Of a stretch of DNA of 11,580 nt, positions 1 through 6,668 are shown in pieces. Below the pieces are notes generated by a model. It was not told the DNA's origin. It saw only the letters and a program-made list of their open reading frames with translations, and did not search any database. Each line of letters opens with the position of its first letter. The stretch's first letter is position 1. Made by a program: the position numbers and the translations under genes. Source of the DNA: Thermoplasmatota archaeon (GTDB lineage: Archaea; Thermoplasmatota; E2; DHVEG-1); the NCBI GenBank assembly GCA_018334795.1, contig JAGXLH010000052.1:1-11580 (forward strand), written 5' to 3'.

Positions 1-2
1 TC

Positions 3-488
3 ACAAATGAAAATAATCCCAAAAAAAATGAAATTAAAAAGCAAATTAAAAAAATACTTAAGTCACAACTTTATGGTGTTCTCGCGACAAGTAATGACAA
101 TCAACCATATACTAGTCTTCTTGCATTCGTTGCTTCTAAGGATATGAAATCAATCTATGTAGCAACAGGCAAAAGTACGTATAAATTCCAAAATGTTAAT
201 GAAAACGACAAGGTGGCTTTTTTTATAGATACTCGATCAAATGATAACTTAGATGTAAGTTCAGCTTATGCTCTTACCGTCTTTGGAACAGCAAAAGTAA
301 TTGAAAAAAAGCAAAATAAACAAATCAAAAAATTGTATCTCTCAAGGCATCCTCAGCTAGATTCATTTATTCATTCTCAAAATGTTGAATTTCTACAAAT
401 CAAGATTTCTTCATTTTCTTTTGTGGAACGATTCCAGAATGTTTATCTGTTGGAGATAAATAATGAAGACAATAATTCAATTAAATAA
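3..488 (+). CDS. PNPOx-like FMN-binding split-barrel protein (5' truncated)
   Basis: The reading frame is open from the first bases of the window, so the gene begins upstream. The in-frame ATG at 144 is internal, because the characteristic first strands lie before it. The 161 visible residues include LYGVLATSNDNQPYTSLLAF (about residues 23-42), which matches the opening strands of the pyridoxamine 5'-phosphate oxidase-like split barrel (short strand, NG/NQP turn, second strand), followed by IYVATGKSTYKFQNVNEN and KVAFFID, the usual substrate/FMN-side strand and helix. Such proteins bind FMN or F420 and reduce or oxidise small molecules in the cytoplasm; the substrate cannot be told from sequence. 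The last 26 nt overlap the next gene, suggesting co-transcription. The family call is fairly safe, the cofactor and reaction are not. Confidence 0.8.
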   Translation, partial: TNENNPKKNEIKKQIKKILKSQLYGVLATSNDNQPYTSLLAFVASKDMKSIYVATGKSTYKFQNVNENDKVAFFIDTRSNDNLDVSSAYALTVFGTAKVIEKKQNKQIKKLYLSRHPQLDSFIHSQNVEFLQIKISSFSFVERFQNVYLLEINNEDNNSIK

Positions 489-2613
489 GTTGAGTAAAAA
501 AGATTACAAATACGCTGGTGGAAAAGCAACTTCATTAGCAATTCTTCTCAAAAATAATTTCAATATACCTTCTGGTTTTGTGATTACAACTACTGCATTT
601 GATGAATTTTTATCTTATAATCATCTTCGTGCAAAGATTAATCTTGAACTTTCCAGAAAATCTTTTGAACAAATGAGATGGGAGGAGTTATGGGATACTT
701 CATTACGAATTAAAAATATGATAATTAAAGGAAAGGTTCCACCTGGATTAAAAAAACAAGTAAAAGAAATTATAATAACAAAGCAATCTACTCCTTGGGC
801 GGTACGATCTTCTTCTATTGCCGAGGATTCTCACGCTTCCTCCTTTGCAGGTTTACATGAATCATACATCAACGTAATAGGTATTCATAATCTACTTGAA
901 AAAATTAAACTGGTATGGGCATCACTTTACTCTGATGGAGCATTGATGTACAGAAATGAGCTTGGCTTACATCTTGAAAACATGAACATGGCAGTGGTCA
1001 TCCAAGAATTTATGCCAGGAGAAAGCTCAGGTATTTGTTTTTCAGTTAACCCATTGAATTACAAGCAGGCAATTGTTGAAGCTGTTTTTGGTTTAAACCA
1101 AGCCTTAGTTGATGGCGACATTGACCCTTATCGTTGGTTCATTAATAGAAAAACAGGGAGTATAATGAATCGTAAAACAAGTATGATAACACAAAAAATG
1201 GTAACCGCAAGAAATGGTGCAGAGTTAATCAAAATCAAACAGAGTGAAGATATAACACCATTAAAAGATAGCGATGTTCATCGAGTATATCAAATTTGCA
1301 AAAGATCTGAAAATCTTTTCAAAATTCCTCAGGATATGGAATGGACTCAAGCTGACAAAAGAATATTTGTTTTGCAATCAAGACCAATTACCCAACAGAT
1401 AAAAAAGGAAAATGATCAACGGCCATGGTATCTAAGTCTAAAAAGAACATTTACTAATTTAGAAAATCTAAAAAAGAAAATTGAATCTGAACTGATTCCT
1501 CACCTTATAAAAGAAGCAAAGGAATTAGATAATCTTGATTTAACGATCTTAACAGATAAACAATTAGCTGATGAAATTGAGAAAAGAAAAAAAATAGTTG
1601 ATAAATGGGAAGAAACATATTGGAAAGAATTTATACCCTTTGCTCATGGCATGAGACTTTTCGGCTCCATTTACAATGAAAGAATAAAACCTGAGGATCC
1701 CTATGAATTCATGAAGCTTTTAAAAGGTCAAGACCTTGAAGCAATTAAAAGAAATAAAAGACTTAAGAAAATATCAAATCTTATTGATAAAATTGATCAG
1801 AAAACACCAATTAATCATCGTTCAAAAGATAAACTGAACACAGAGATTGATACTTTTATCGAAGAATTCCCAGAAATAAGTATCGGTATTTTTTCCAATG
1901 AGGAAATGAGAACATACATTAAAAAGCTAGCCAAACAACTAAAAAATAGTAAAAAACCAAACGAAGAGAACGTGTCTCATCTCATACAAGTATTTTATGA
2001 CTCCGTTCCCAACAGTGAAAGAAAATATGCTGTTAAAATTTTTGAGATAGGAAGAGCAAGTTACCAGCTTCGTGACAACGATAATATTTACATGGGTCGG
2101 CTTAAACATTGTTTAGAAAAAACAATGAAGGAAGGAATCAAACGCCTAAAAAATAAGTATCAGATTTCTTTAGTTAATTTGAATCCTATAGATATATCTT
2201 CTCTACTCAAAAATCCAAAACATCAGATAAAACAAATAAAAAGAAAAAACCTTAAAAAATCAGAAGGTAAAATCAAAGTCAGTCAAATCGTAGGACAACC
2301 GGCAAGTAATGGAATTGCATCTGGATTAGCAAGAGTAATTCAAGAAAAGAAAGATTTGTTTAACGTTAAAAAAGGTGAGATATTAGTCATAGATGCTATT
2401 GATCCTTCAATGACCTTTGTGATTCCATTTTGTGCTGGAATTATTGAACGAAGAGGAGGAATGTTGATTCATGGAGCAATTATTGCAAGGGAATATGATA
2501 TTCCCTGTATAACGGGTATTGCTGATGCAACCAAGATTATCCAAACCGGGGATTACATTCATATTGATGGAGATAATGGTATCGTGGGAATACGCCCTAA
2601 AATAGAAAAATAA
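463..2613 (+). CDS. PEP-utilising / rifampin phosphotransferase-like dikinase
   Basis: A 716-residue enzyme of the PEP synthase / pyruvate phosphate dikinase superfamily. The N-terminal ATP-binding domain (about 1-312) shows GGKATSLAILL with Lys21, AVRSSSIAEDSHASSFAGLH with Arg115, VIQEFMPGESSGICFSVNP, and DMEW plus LQSRPIT (Glu293, Gln305, Arg307) lining the nucleotide site. The C-terminal swivelling domain (about 615-716) has GGMLIHGAIIAREYDIPCITG, with His670 the expected phosphocarrier. There is no C-terminal PEP/pyruvate TIM barrel, so it is not PEP synthase. The order ATP domain, middle domain, His domain is that of rifampin phosphotransferase, which moves the beta-phosphate of ATP onto a small molecule. 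The middle region (about 315-610) is Lys-rich and helical, shorter than in classical Rph, and I cannot assign its substrate. The start at 463 has a GGAG site at 452-455, and the gene overlaps the upstream one. Confidence 0.85.
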   Translation: MKTIIQLNKLSKKDYKYAGGKATSLAILLKNNFNIPSGFVITTTAFDEFLSYNHLRAKINLELSRKSFEQMRWEELWDTSLRIKNMIIKGKVPPGLKKQVKEIIITKQSTPWAVRSSSIAEDSHASSFAGLHESYINVIGIHNLLEKIKLVWASLYSDGALMYRNELGLHLENMNMAVVIQEFMPGESSGICFSVNPLNYKQAIVEAVFGLNQALVDGDIDPYRWFINRKTGSIMNRKTSMITQKMVTARNGAELIKIKQSEDITPLKDSDVHRVYQICKRSENLFKIPQDMEWTQADKRIFVLQSRPITQQIKKENDQRPWYLSLKRTFTNLENLKKKIESELIPHLIKEAKELDNLDLTILTDKQLADEIEKRKKIVDKWEETYWKEFIPFAHGMRLFGSIYNERIKPEDPYEFMKLLKGQDLEAIKRNKRLKKISNLIDKIDQKTPINHRSKDKLNTEIDTFIEEFPEISIGIFSNEEMRTYIKKLAKQLKNSKKPNEENVSHLIQVFYDSVPNSERKYAVKIFEIGRASYQLRDNDNIYMGRLKHCLEKTMKEGIKRLKNKYQISLVNLNPIDISSLLKNPKHQIKQIKRKNLKKSEGKIKVSQIVGQPASNGIASGLARVIQEKKDLFNVKKGEILVIDAIDPSMTFVIPFCAGIIERRGGMLIHGAIIAREYDIPCITGIADATKIIQTGDYIHIDGDNGIVGIRPKIEK

Positions 2614-2631
2614 ATTGATATTATACATCAT

Positions 2632-2640
2632 AAAAAAAAA
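2632..2640 (-). terminator. T9 tract downstream of the lipocalin gene
   Basis: On the minus strand this is an uninterrupted run of nine T about 60 nt beyond the lipocalin stop codon. Archaeal RNA polymerase commonly terminates at such tracts without a hairpin. It lies in the 88-bp gap between two convergent genes. The assignment rests only on position and the T run. Confidence 0.4.
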
Positions 2641-2701
2641 TGGAAATTTAAAATTAGTGTGTAGAGTTCATTGTTTGAGTTTTAGGGGAAAAATACAAGG
2701 T

Positions 2702-3253
2702 TTATGGTTCTCTTTTTACTTTGTATAATTGTGAGGTATCAAATCCTTCTGCTTCAGCGATGTCTTTCATTTCATCAAGAAGGGTTTCATCGATAGCAGG
2801 AGTTCGTGATAAAAACCAAAGATTTTCTCTGTTTTTTGTTCCGACAACTGCCCACTGATAATTCTCATCTAGTCCAATAACATTGTAATCTGAGTCAAAA
2901 CCAAAAAAGTTGACAATTAATGCACCATTTTTATTTGAACTATTTACGTACCGAGCAGTTCCTTCTACTTGCTGTTGCCGTCCTCTAAGAAGGCATTTAT
3001 TTAAAACGTGTATTGTATTTTCAGATTCAATTGTATATGTTGCTGTGCTATTAACACATTTTTCAGAGGAATAACCAAATGGGTATAATCCATAAAAAAC
3101 GGGTAATTCATAAACACTATACCATAATCCAGCATATTGAACGGCATCTAATTCATCAACAACATCAATTGGTTCATCCGAATCATTGTTGATACAACCA
3201 GAAAAAACACCAATAAGAAGAATCATTATTAGTAATAAACCAAAAAGTTTCAT
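2702..3253 (-). CDS. lipocalin family lipoprotein (Blc/apolipoprotein D-like)
   Basis: A 183-residue surface lipoprotein. Residues 1-19 form a signal peptide ending in VFSGC, so Cys20 is the likely lipid-modified residue, followed by a short acidic linker. The lipocalin signature GLW (42-44, in YAGLWYSVYELP) begins the beta barrel. Later strands fit Blc/ApoD: KCVNSTATYTI with Cys66, IHVLNKC with Cys87, VEGTARY, WAVVGTK (134-140) and LWFLSRTP (145-152). Cys66 and Cys87 could form a disulfide. Lipocalins bind hydrophobic ligands such as fatty acids or lysophospholipids in a calyx; here it would act on the outer face of the membrane. A longer frame starts at 3277, but the GGAGA site at 3261-3265 lies inside that extension and points to the ATG at 3253, which also gives a cleaner signal peptide. 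Lipocalins are mainly bacterial and eukaryotic, so transfer is likely. Confidence 0.9.
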   Translation of the reverse strand: MKLFGLLLIMILLIGVFSGCINNDSDEPIDVVDELDAVQYAGLWYSVYELPVFYGLYPFGYSSEKCVNSTATYTIESENTIHVLNKCLLRGRQQQVEGTARYVNSSNKNGALIVNFFGFDSDYNVIGLDENYQWAVVGTKNRENLWFLSRTPAIDETLLDEMKDIAEAEGFDTSQLYKVKREP

Positions 3254-3289
3254 TAATTCATCTCCATATATTTTCATAAATTAATCTTG

Positions 3290-3298
3290 TATATAAAA
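3290..3298 (-). promoter_or_regulatory. TATA box for the lipocalin gene
   Basis: The minus strand reads TTTTATATA. Twenty-six bases downstream puts the transcript start near 3268, just ahead of the GGAGA ribosome binding site at 3261-3265 and leaving a leader of about 15 nt. This supports the start at 3253, since the longer frame's start codon (3277) would not be transcribed. Confidence 0.5.
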
Positions 3299-3470
3299 TA
3301 TATAATGTCCTATACTACTATATTATTTTTTTCATAATTTTGTTAGAAAACTGCTGCTTTAATCACGTTTACATATTTCCATTTTTTATCTTTAGATTGA
3401 ACTAAATTTTTATCTGATACATAATTTTTACAGTATAATTTTAGATTATGCACAAAAAATTCATAAATCA

Positions 3471-3480
3471 TTTTTTAAAT
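3471..3480 (+). promoter_or_regulatory. TATA box for the candidate RNA at 3501
   Basis: TTTTTTAAAT, preceded by A-rich sequence compatible with a BRE. The centre is about 26 bp upstream of 3501, where the long stem of the candidate RNA begins. The agreement between the predicted start and the base of the stem is the main support. The region is AT-rich, so chance TATA-like strings are common. Confidence 0.4.
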
Positions 3481-3500
3481 GAAAATATCAATATATGAAA

Positions 3501-3592
3501 CGAAGAGCGGAGGATAACACCAACTACAATTTTTTAGGTTAATTAGCCTCCTTGATTGCCCCCTTAAAGGAAACTTAATTCTCCGCTCTGAC
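3501..3592 (+). ncRNA. candidate structured RNA closed by a 12-bp stem
   Basis: AGAGCGGAG at 3504-3512 is exactly complementary to CTCCGCTCT at 3581-3589, and the stem extends inward by one G-U and two A-U pairs (3513-3515 with 3578-3580). Both arms are GC-rich islands in very AT-rich intergenic DNA. The interior holds a small AGGTT-AATT-AGCCT hairpin (3536-3549). An alternative pairing of GGAGG (3509-3513) with CCTCC (3547-3551) would compete with the long stem, so it may switch. Downstream, ATATAAT-GAA-ATTATAT (3601-3617) followed by TTT could be the end signal. It could be a free small RNA or the leader of the small Cys-rich gene at 3726. It does not match a tRNA or a C/D box RNA. No family is recognised, and the class is inference. 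Confidence 0.45.
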
Positions 3593-3709
3593 CTCACTAC
3601 ATATAATGAAATTATATTTTCTTGAAGGATTTTCACAAGTATATTATTTTAGAGTTAAACCAAAAAACTGAAATAATTAACAATTGTTTAGATAATCTAG
3701 AGCTGATGT

Positions 3710-3716
3710 GGAGGTG
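3710..3716 (+). promoter_or_regulatory. strong Shine-Dalgarno site for the 50-residue gene
   Basis: GGAGGTG is a near-perfect complement to the archaeal 16S 3' end, nine bases before the ATG at 3726. It is the strongest ribosome binding site in the window and the main argument that this very short frame is translated. Confidence 0.75.
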
Positions 3717-3725
3717 AAAAAAAAG

Positions 3726-3878
3726 ATGAAAGTATATCTTTGTGGCGAAAAAGGATGCTGTCCAAGTGTTAATATTAAAAACGATTACGTTGAAATCGGA
3801 GAAAATGATAACATTTGCAAATTGACAATGCAGGAATGGACAGATCTTAAAACAAAAATTAAAAATAACGAAATATAA
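3726..3878 (+). CDS. small conserved Cys-rich protein, 50 residues
   Basis: The frame encodes 50 residues starting MKVYLCGEKGCCPSVNI, with a strong ribosome binding site at 3710-3716. Features are a Cys-X4-Cys-Cys-Pro cluster (Cys6, Cys11, Cys12), a strand-like stretch with VEIGENDN, Cys31, and a terminal amphipathic helix containing EWTDLKTKIK. I recall the pattern CCP, an xVxIGExGN turn and an xEEWxxL helix from short uncharacterised proteins of bacteria and archaea; I cannot check this by search. Four cysteines in 50 residues suggest metal binding or redox activity, but no function is assigned. A TATA-like ATATTATTT lies at 3641-3649, and the palindrome AACAATTGTT (3679-3688) sits between it and the gene. 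The candidate RNA at 3501 could instead be its leader. Confidence 0.75.
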   Translation: MKVYLCGEKGCCPSVNIKNDYVEIGENDNICKLTMQEWTDLKTKIKNNEI

Positions 3879-3897
3879 AAAATGAGAAATCTCTTTT
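3877..3897. terminator. possible bidirectional terminator between convergent genes
   Basis: A6 (3877-3882), then GAGA-AA-TCTC (3884-3893), then T4 (3894-3897). The hairpin has only four pairs, but each strand reads it followed by a T run, and it lies exactly between the convergent small gene and the carboxypeptidase gene. A further T-rich stretch on the plus strand follows at 3907-3920. Confidence 0.4.
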
Positions 3898-3913
3898 AAA
3901 TTCCAATTTTCTT

Positions 3914-5185
3914 TTATTTATTCTTAATTTGATGCAAATAATTTGAAATGAATTCAGATAACAAATTTTGTGAAAAGAATCCTTTTGAAAACGGATTGAA
4001 ACTTTCTTCAAATTCTAATTTTTCTTCTTCCACGGTTTGTGCTCGTTCGCAAACATACAAATTCACTCCTACATGCTTCCAACAGGCATCTAAAACGTAT
4101 GGTTCATAGCGTTCAGGGCGATGTCTGCATAATTCCATGGTAAATGCAAGAATGTCATGTTCACCATACAACCAGTTCTCTGAAGATCCTGGTGTTCCTT
4201 GATAACGAGGGATAAGATATTCTCGTTCTCCGTATTGCCCATAAATTTTCAGATCATACTTATTTATTTTTGACATATTCCTCCCAATCGATCGGAAAAG
4301 TGTTTCATGCGGCGTGTGTCTACTTGTATGCATCCAGGGAAATATCATGAATTCTCCATAATCATGATACGATAGTGAAATACTAACATCATGGGTTTCT
4401 ACAAATGATTTTACAGCTTGGGTTTCTTTTTCTGAAAAGGGTTCTTCTCCCCGATAGACCCAGGTTTCTTCATTGGTAATATATTCTAAAAAATAGTTTT
4501 CAGGGAAAAGATACACAATATTCCACATGTATCCATAGTTTCGATTTAAATCAACCCCGTATGAGGTAATTTCATCATTAGTTCCGTCTGCCCCGTAATT
4601 TGGTTCCCGATTTTTTCGCCAATCATATGCTACCCCATCTGGGTTTACCATCGGAATAATATATATTTGTGTACTATCTAACGCGTTTCGCACTCTTTCT
4701 TCTGATGGATCTTCATCAATTTCCCCATCATTATCATTATCGATTCCATCAATGACGTCTTCATTGACTAATCCATCACCATCATTATCGACATTATCCA
4801 TTGAATAACATTCAAGAACATAATTAATAAAAAAAATCAATACTTCATAAGATGGTTTTTCATTGCCATGATGTGCACCCATCAATAATACACCAGGTTC
4901 ATCTTCATCTATATCTACATTATCCGACAATTTTACCATCCAAATGTCTCTACCTTCATAGGTTTTACCTAATGAAGAGAGTGCCATGATATCCGAATGA
5001 TTTTCTGAAAGATTATGAAGTAATGCAGTCATTTTTGGATACGTATAATATTCATACCCATTATTCGTTGAAGTATCAATCTTAAGTAAATCATCATCTG
5101 CATAGCTCAAAGGAATTATGATACTAGTTAATAACAAACACACAAGAATTACAATTACTTTTTGATGAAATGAATTTGCTTGCAT
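3914..5185 (-). CDS. secreted M14 zinc carboxypeptidase with Ca-binding insertion
   Basis: A 423-residue metallocarboxypeptidase. Residues 9-29 are a hydrophobic signal segment ending at SYA, so the enzyme is exported. The HxxE zinc motif is GAHHGNEKPSYE (His106, Glu109). Further landmarks are NPDGVAYDWRKNR, DLNRNY (Asn214 and Arg215, which bind the substrate carboxylate), SLSYHDYGE (His274, third zinc ligand) and LAFTMEL (Glu351, the catalytic general base). All key residues of the family are present. Between the zinc motif and NPDG is an Asp-rich insertion (about 129-160) with two DNDxDG repeats ending in NED or DED, as in thrombospondin type-3 or dockerin-like calcium loops. It probably trims C-terminal residues from extracellular peptides. 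No C-terminal anchor is visible. The ATG at 5185 has only a weak AGGGGAC ribosome site. Confidence 0.93.
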   Translation of the reverse strand: MQANSFHQKVIVILVCLLLTSIIIPLSYADDDLLKIDTSTNNGYEYYTYPKMTALLHNLSENHSDIMALSSLGKTYEGRDIWMVKLSDNVDIDEDEPGVLLMGAHHGNEKPSYEVLIFFINYVLECYSMDNVDNDGDGLVNEDVIDGIDNDNDGEIDEDPSEERVRNALDSTQIYIIPMVNPDGVAYDWRKNREPNYGADGTNDEITSYGVDLNRNYGYMWNIVYLFPENYFLEYITNEETWVYRGEEPFSEKETQAVKSFVETHDVSISLSYHDYGEFMIFPWMHTSRHTPHETLFRSIGRNMSKINKYDLKIYGQYGEREYLIPRYQGTPGSSENWLYGEHDILAFTMELCRHRPERYEPYVLDACWKHVGVNLYVCERAQTVEEEKLEFEESFNPFSKGFFSQNLLSEFISNYLHQIKNK

Positions 5186-5206
5186 AAAATGTCCCCTAAT
5201 CAGTTA

Positions 5207-5223
5207 CTAGTTTCTTCTAGTTT
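5207..5223 (-). repeat. tandem AAACTAG heptamers, 10-bp phase, at the carboxypeptidase promoter
   Basis: The minus strand carries AAACTAG twice (5207-5213 and 5217-5223), exactly 10 bp apart, so both copies face the same side of the helix. They overlap the predicted transcript start (about 5218). A third copy lies on the plus strand at 5471-5477, near the divergent DUF3783 gene's promoter. This is operator-like spacing, but the motif is only 7 bp. Confidence 0.35.
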
Positions 5224-5240
5224 AATTATGCAGGCGAGTG

Positions 5241-5248
5241 TTTAAAAA
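5241..5248 (-). promoter_or_regulatory. TATA box for the carboxypeptidase gene
   Basis: The minus strand reads TTTTTAAA. It predicts a start near 5218 and a leader of about 33 nt. The rest of the 371-bp gene-free stretch 5186-5556 holds this promoter, the heptamer copies and the DUF3783 promoter; I see no convincing gene in it. Confidence 0.45.
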
Positions 5249-5502
5249 CATTTCCCATCTAAAATTAAAAAAGACCATGTGATTATGCAGGGATAAATGC
5301 ATGATGTAATGTAAGTGCAGCCTTGCTTGCGAAAAAGACTATTAAAAGCATTTTTATTCCTTAGATTAATGAGATGCGGGGAAAAGGGATAACACTTTTT
5401 CAGAAATACCCATCTGAATCGACATCCCAACCTTTTCTCCCTCTTAACATCATTAAATTCAACATTTAACAAACTAGAATTTTTGATTATAAGATACGTA
5501 CA

Positions 5503-5511
5503 TTTTTTAAA
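5503..5511 (+). promoter_or_regulatory. TATA box for the DUF3783 gene
   Basis: TTTTTTAAA, centred about 50 bp before the ATG at 5557, predicting a start near 5533 and a leader of about 24 nt. Support is positional only. Confidence 0.4.
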
Positions 5512-5556
5512 GGAAATATAATTCATTTTATTACTATCTATTTGAGTTGATGTTAT

Positions 5557-5925
5557 ATGAATCCTGGAATTTTGGTCTATGGATATGATAAACATGATGC
5601 AGATCTCATTTGTGAATCTATCACTCAGACATTACAGAAACCAATCTTTGTAACTAGTGCAGTTGATAATGAATCAGAAACAATTAATTCACTAATTGAT
5701 CAGCAGCATCAAAACAAATTTGAAGAAAAGAACACAAAGATAATTATGTTCATTAGTATTAAAAACGAAGAAATTCAACAAATCCTTAAAGTTTTTCCAA
5801 TTAATGTTAAAAGACCAATTTTTTGTGGATTAACCAAACATAATATTTCCTGGCCGTTTACTGATTTACAAGAGCATTTGTTAGAAGAACAATCATATTG
5901 GGAGCAGCAAAAAAGTAAAAACTAA
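5557..5925 (+). CDS. DUF3783-like small protein
   Basis: A 122-residue soluble protein without signal peptide or membrane segment. It begins NPGILVYGYD, a short strand followed by a helix (DADLICESI), then a charged middle. The C-terminal half, RPIFCGLTKHNISWPFTDL followed by QEHLLEEQSYW, matches the DUF3783 pattern: a strand, a T-x-x-N-x-x-W turn, then a helix rich in Leu and Glu. The family has no known function. A Thr-Lys-His-Asn-Ile-Ser-Trp turn is the most conserved-looking point. The start at 5557 is the only good ATG and has no strong ribosome site. It is divergent from the carboxypeptidase and is not clearly in an operon. Confidence 0.65.
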   Translation: MNPGILVYGYDKHDADLICESITQTLQKPIFVTSAVDNESETINSLIDQQHQNKFEEKNTKIIMFISIKNEEIQQILKVFPINVKRPIFCGLTKHNISWPFTDLQEHLLEEQSYWEQQKSKN

Positions 5926-5971
5926 TATTCCTAAAAATCTAAATAGAAAAAACTAATACCTCATAATAATA

Positions 5972-5979
5972 TTTTTATA
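5972..5979 (+). promoter_or_regulatory. TATA box for the hydrophobic protein gene
   Basis: TTTTTATA, placing the transcript start near 6001. The candidate start codons are at 5999 and 6011, so the mRNA is probably leaderless or nearly so. Confidence 0.5.
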
Positions 5980-5998
5980 CAACAATTACTATATCTTT

Positions 5999-6574
5999 AT
6001 GGGATTTTTTATGAAACAAAGAAAGATAGTATTCTTAACTATTCTATCAACATTTTTATTTCTCATGATACCTCAGATACCAGCAATAGATTTCACAATG
6101 ACCAAAAACCATACCATTGAATCATTAGCAGAATCAATAGCGATAAAAGATAAAAACAAAAATAAATTAGTTCAACTCATTAACACAAAACTGAATCAAG
6201 TGGATGAAAAAATTACGATTTTTACAATTCAGGAAAACTTACAAACACATATAAGTTCTGAAAAAAATATACCGTTAGTAATTGGATTCCTTTTCAATTT
6301 TATTATTTCCATAATTGTATTTGTCTTAAATGTTTTAATCATCATTCTTAGCCTCATCTCTTCATTACTAAATTCCATTATTGGAATAATCATAAATCTT
6401 ATTTTCAGCGTTATTAAAAAAGTCCTCAATCTAGGCACCATATTAGGTGGCTTGCTAAATATTATCGCTAATGTGATAACCGGTTTAGTTGCTATTCTCC
6501 TTAATGTTGTCGTTGGAATATTGGCACTTATAAAAGATATTATTATAGATCTGATCAAACCATCTTTGAGTTAA
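5999..6574 (+). CDS. exported hydrophobic protein with hendecad periodicity, unknown function
   Basis: A 191-residue protein I do not recognise. Residues 1-30 look like a signal peptide or first membrane helix (KQRK followed by a hydrophobic run). Residues 31-92 are polar, probably helical and lysine-rich. Residues 93-187 are almost entirely Ile, Leu, Val and Phe, interrupted by a regular series of small or polar residues. Asn/Ser occur every 11 residues (100, 111, 122, 133, 144), Ser/Gly/Lys/Asp at 118, 129, 140, 151, 162, 173 and 184, and Thr/Asn/Asp at 147, 158, 169 and 180. This gives one narrow polar stripe on a very long helix, or several packed membrane helices. The start may be 5999 (leaderless) or 6011. 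It stands alone, 94 bp before the PAC2 gene. Confidence 0.7.
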   Translation: MGFFMKQRKIVFLTILSTFLFLMIPQIPAIDFTMTKNHTIESLAESIAIKDKNKNKLVQLINTKLNQVDEKITIFTIQENLQTHISSEKNIPLVIGFLFNFIISIIVFVLNVLIIILSLISSLLNSIIGIIINLIFSVIKKVLNLGTILGGLLNIIANVITGLVAILLNVVVGILALIKDIIIDLIKPSLS

Positions 6575-6627
6575 TGTGATTAGCAAGGAGATTATCATCA
6601 AATAATTACATTTTCTTTTCAGTAATC

Positions 6628-6640
6628 TTTTAATAATTTA
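6628..6640 (+). promoter_or_regulatory. TATA-like element for the PAC2 operon
   Basis: TTTTAATAATTTA predicts a start near 6655-6660, immediately before the GGTGA ribosome site (6657-6661) of the PAC2 gene. The region 6575-6668 is otherwise AT-rich with several T runs that could end the preceding transcript. Confidence 0.35.
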
Positions 6641-6668
6641 ATGTGTTCATTTTCATGGTGAAAAAAAT

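Noticed and set aside
144..488. ATG at 144 as the start of the first gene
   Set aside because: The same frame is open back to base 3 and encodes the conserved first strands of the split barrel, so the ATG is internal and the gene is truncated by the window.
3501..3592. tRNA or C/D box RNA reading of the first candidate RNA
   Set aside because: There is no T-arm, D-arm or anticodon stem of the right size. CTGA occurs at 3588-3591, but no matching RTGATGA box lies at the 5' end.
5242..5595. 117-codon minus-strand frame
   Set aside because: It overlaps the DUF3783 gene's start and both promoters, has no ribosome site, and its translation looks like random AT-rich sequence with many isolated Cys and Ser.
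6229..6558. 109-codon minus-strand frame opposite the hydrophobic protein
   Set aside because: Its repetitive Ile/Met/Arg content is the complement of Leu/Ile/Asn codons in the real gene.
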